This document shows positions 61,719 through 64,000 of a stretch of DNA of 64,000 bases, piece by piece. Every line of letters starts with the position of its first letter. Positions within the stretch are counted from its first letter, which is position 1. The position numbers were made by a program, and so were the translations under genes. The notes beneath the pieces were generated by a model. That model was not told where the DNA came from. It ran no database searches and saw only the letters and a program-made list of their open reading frames with translations. The DNA lies in assembly GCA_016987375.1 (NCBI GenBank), contig PJRA01000303.1:225811-289810 (forward strand), read 5' to 3'. The DNA is from Brachionus koreanus. Lineage: Eukaryota; Rotifera; Eurotatoria; Ploima; Brachionidae.

Positions 61719-63135
61719 TTGCTAAGCCATCCATTGGATATACAAGACCAAAAAAGTGTGTTATTTCAAAGCGATAAGATAGATAATCAGGATTGTTTTG
61801 CTTATCTCATGGATCCTGTTAAAGAGAAGCTTAATTTACTTAAAAAACTTGCAAGTGAAAAAAAATCGACTAATAATCAAGGTGCCGAGATGCCGGATAT
61901 GAGTGATAAGAAGAACTCAGTGCCTTGCGAGCTCAGAGATATGGAATTGAATAATAAGCAAGTCGGAGTTCTCGTAAAAACGCCTGAGCAAATAGACTTG
62001 GATTCGTTTAGTTTTCATAATTCTAGAAAAGAAGAAGAAGATTTGCCGATTGAGGAAAACTCCGGCTCGCTTATCGTATTCGACGACATAGACAAAATAG
62101 AGTCGAGCGAATCCAACATGGACATTAAAATGCTAAGTACAAACAACGAAACAAATTCTAACTACAGGCTAAGCGCCAATACGCTCTCCAATGTTAAAAG
62201 CCAACAGCCTAGCAATAGAAGTTTCACTGTCGCTGCGCAGCAAGAGCCGACTTACAAATACATAAGTCGCATCAGAGACATGTATGACAAAGAGCGTGCA
62301 TCGTCTACAGAATGCATTAGCAGTCTAAAGATAAGAAGTCCGTTGCAACGACAAGGCTCTTCAATAAAAAAAATAAACGATGTGTGCTCGCGAGAAAAAC
62401 TGCTTAGTCCGCAAAATTCGCTTCAAAGCGATTGTTTAGAAAGATCGGCACCTTTGGCATCGCCGGAGATTTTGCGCGATCTCAGTGTAAACGACACTGA
62501 CCAGGAAGAACCGTCCGTCATGTCGTCCAACAACGGGTCAGTTCGGCATCAAACGCCAAGTCAACGATCCCAAAGCTACATCACACATTTGAGAAAAACA
62601 TTTAATGCCAATTCGGTTAGGTCCGATTCTATTGAGATCGCCAAACGGAATAGTTTTGTGCCCGAATCATCTCATCAAATCGAAAAAATAAAAGAGAAAT
62701 TCTTCAAAATAAATCAGCCTAGTCAACGAAATTCATACATGCATCCGGCCGATATGAACAAGTTTGCTTCACATTACAAATCGCTTCGCTCGCTTAAGAC
62801 CGAAGATGAATTGCCATCTGAAAGCACTAAAGTAGAACAATTGGTCAAAAATTTGAACCAAGAAGCAAAGAAAAACGAGCCTAGGACAAAAAAACAACTT
62901 CATAAATATCAAAAATCAGTCACTAGTGATTTGAGTAGTTTTATTTTGGAAAGGGATAGAGAAATTGAGAATAGAAAGAAAGCAGCGGCCCAAGCTCTTC
63001 AATTCGAAGATATGGATAAAAAATTAATAGACAAATATTCTAGAGATGCTAGGTATGCGGCTGAAAGTGCTATTATTAAATCTAGTCTTAGTAAAGGCCA
63101 TTCGGATCAGCCAATATCATCTCGGATTAAAAATG
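61719..63135 (+). CDS. Ser-rich unrecognised protein, long exon, 3' end probably spliced onward
   Basis: An open frame of about 470 residues runs to a donor site (ATG|GTAAATA) at 63136; without splicing it would end 12 codons later in Lys/Phe-rich intron-like sequence. The first in-frame ATG is at 61809 (MDPVKEKLNLLKKLASEKKS); the open frame begins earlier, after a TGA, and a possible acceptor (tttttgctaag) lies at 61725, so an upstream exon may exist. The protein is hydrophilic and Ser-rich. A motif recurs three times with variation: YKYISRIRDMYDKER, QSYITHLRKTFNANS and HQIEKIKEKFFKINQ. Near the end, LSSFILERDREIENRKKAAA and YSRDARYAAESAI look helical. I see no catalytic domain, signal or membrane segment. 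A cytoskeletal or scaffold role would be a guess. Confidence 0.75.
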
Positions 63136-63483
63136 GTAAATATTTAATTTTTTTTTTCAAAATATAAACTTATAATGACTATATAGTTTTGAAACAAAAA
63201 AAAAAAACTTTAATATTTATTTATTTAAATTTTAACTAAGCCTCATAGGCAAGTTAGAAAAAAATATGTTTGTATAAGAAAGAAACTATATCAGGACTAG
63301 ATTTTTGGCTTACAGCCAAGTCCAGAGAGAGAGAGTAAACGCTTTTCTCTATTTTTTTCCTCTTTCTAATTTTTTTTGAAAGACTAAAGCTGCTGACTTT
63401 ATTGCATTAAAATCAAATTTTCAAATTTTTCAACGAGTTTTTGACAATGTAAATTTAAAGTTGATTATAATAAGATATCATCA
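63136..63483. other. presumed intron sequence
   Basis: AT-rich with a short GA run (agagagagagag) at about 63325-63336. No coding block. Confidence 0.35.
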
Positions 63484-63752
63484 CAATTAGTGTTTGGGTA
63501 CCGTTGTTAGCGACTACCAAAATTTTGTTTATTGAACCGCCAAAGTTTGATTTTGACCATTTTGATGGTAGATTGTGAAAACAAATCTTAAACAAATTTC
63601 AAACATGATAATTTAATAGAAAAAAAATTGAATATAAGAAAAAGCCTTTAGATTTAGAGAAAAAAATTTTTTTCTTCATGGCCGTCAAAACGGCCAACAT
63701 CAACTTTTACCGGTCCAGAGGTAGCCACTGATGATATCCAACACTAATCACA
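63484..63752. mobile_element. possible ~260-bp MITE
   Basis: The left attagtgtttgggtaccgtt, then agcgactacc, faces a right end whose reverse complement is attagtgttggatatcatca, then gtggctacc. Each arm also carries a small hairpin (accattttgatggt and ggccgttttgacggcc). CACA flanks both sides (63485-63488 and 63749-63752 by eye). The inverted repeats are diverged, so this is tentative. Confidence 0.4.
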
Positions 63753-63839
63753 CAGTGCTATAATTTAAAGATTCATTCGATTCATATTTTCGATTCGATT
63801 AAAAAATTTAATTCAGTATTCATTTAAGAGGTAATTAGG

Positions 63840-63975
63840 AAATTGAAAAGATATGGAAATAAAACACATCCTTGTTTCAAACCTTCAATTGTCATCATCA
63901 AACGACTTAATTTTCTATCATGTCTCACAATCACTTCAGATTTACTGAAATATAAATTTGGGTTTATTAGACTCA
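63840..63975 (-). mobile_element. LINE reverse transcriptase fragment
   Basis: The minus strand reads SEVIVRHDRKLSRLMMTIEG then LKQGCVLFPYLFNF, the fingers/palm block (GxxQGCxLSPxLFN) of non-LTR reverse transcriptases. Truncated at both sides as far as seen. Confidence 0.7.
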
Positions 63976-64000
63976 ATCAAATTTATTTTCAATAGTCTCT

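Overview
This is an animal nuclear genome window, extremely AT-rich, with compact multi-exon genes, short introns (mostly 50-100 bases, ending in AG after weak pyrimidine tracts) and long AT-rich spacers full of decayed transposons. There are no bacterial operons, rRNA or CRISPR. The gene set (alpha-type nicotinic acetylcholine receptor, p38 MAP kinase, SLC1 transporter, copper monooxygenase, TopBP1, Ly6 protein) is metazoan. The base composition, tiny introns, IS630/Tc1-like transposase relics and a KRBA2-like integrase tail suggest a small invertebrate, most likely a rotifer such as Brachionus; that assignment is inference.

Layout. 1-5 kb: Tc1/mariner relic, a possible 57-residue two-exon gene (- strand), a tRNA-derived SINE, and a stray copy of an SLC1 exon. 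5.1-8.5 kb (-): seven-exon SLC1-type transporter with LINE debris in intron 1. 10.4-12.4 kb (-): intronless SMYD4-like TPR/MYND/SET protein. 12.8-15.3 kb: dispersed repeat, a 389-bp MITE with an 8-bp target duplication, LINE ends. 15.3-20.4 kb: AT-rich spacer. 20.5-25.5 kb (+): a 1644-residue low-complexity nuclear protein with leucine zipper, AT-hooks and poly-Q. 28.1-30.3 kb (-): DBH/MOXD1-like copper monooxygenase with two frame breaks. 33.3-40.8 kb (-): TopBP1 ortholog in eight exons, ending before the usual C-terminal BRCT pair; intron 7 holds a 3-kb inverted-repeat element with a second element nested inside. 41.2-41.9 kb: LINE 3' end between direct repeats. 45.1-49.2 kb (+): nicotinic receptor alpha subunit in seven exons, one only 9 bases long. 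50.3-51.3 kb (-): Tc1/mariner relic. 52.2-53.7 kb (+): divergent p38-type MAP kinase, seven exons. 54.7-56.9 kb (-): retroelement RT/RNase H and LINE endonuclease remnants. 57.5-57.9 kb (+): three-exon Ly6/uPAR-like surface protein. 61.8-63.1 kb (+): long exon of an unrecognised Ser-rich protein that probably continues past the window.

The genes do not form a pathway. Three (nicotinic receptor, SLC1 transporter, DBH-like enzyme) belong to families used in neurotransmission, two (TopBP1, SMYD4-like) to genome maintenance or chromatin and protein methylation. Exon boundaries were read by hand from conserved protein motifs plus GT/AG sites with matching phase. No alignment or search was run, so boundaries outside conserved blocks can be off by a few bases.
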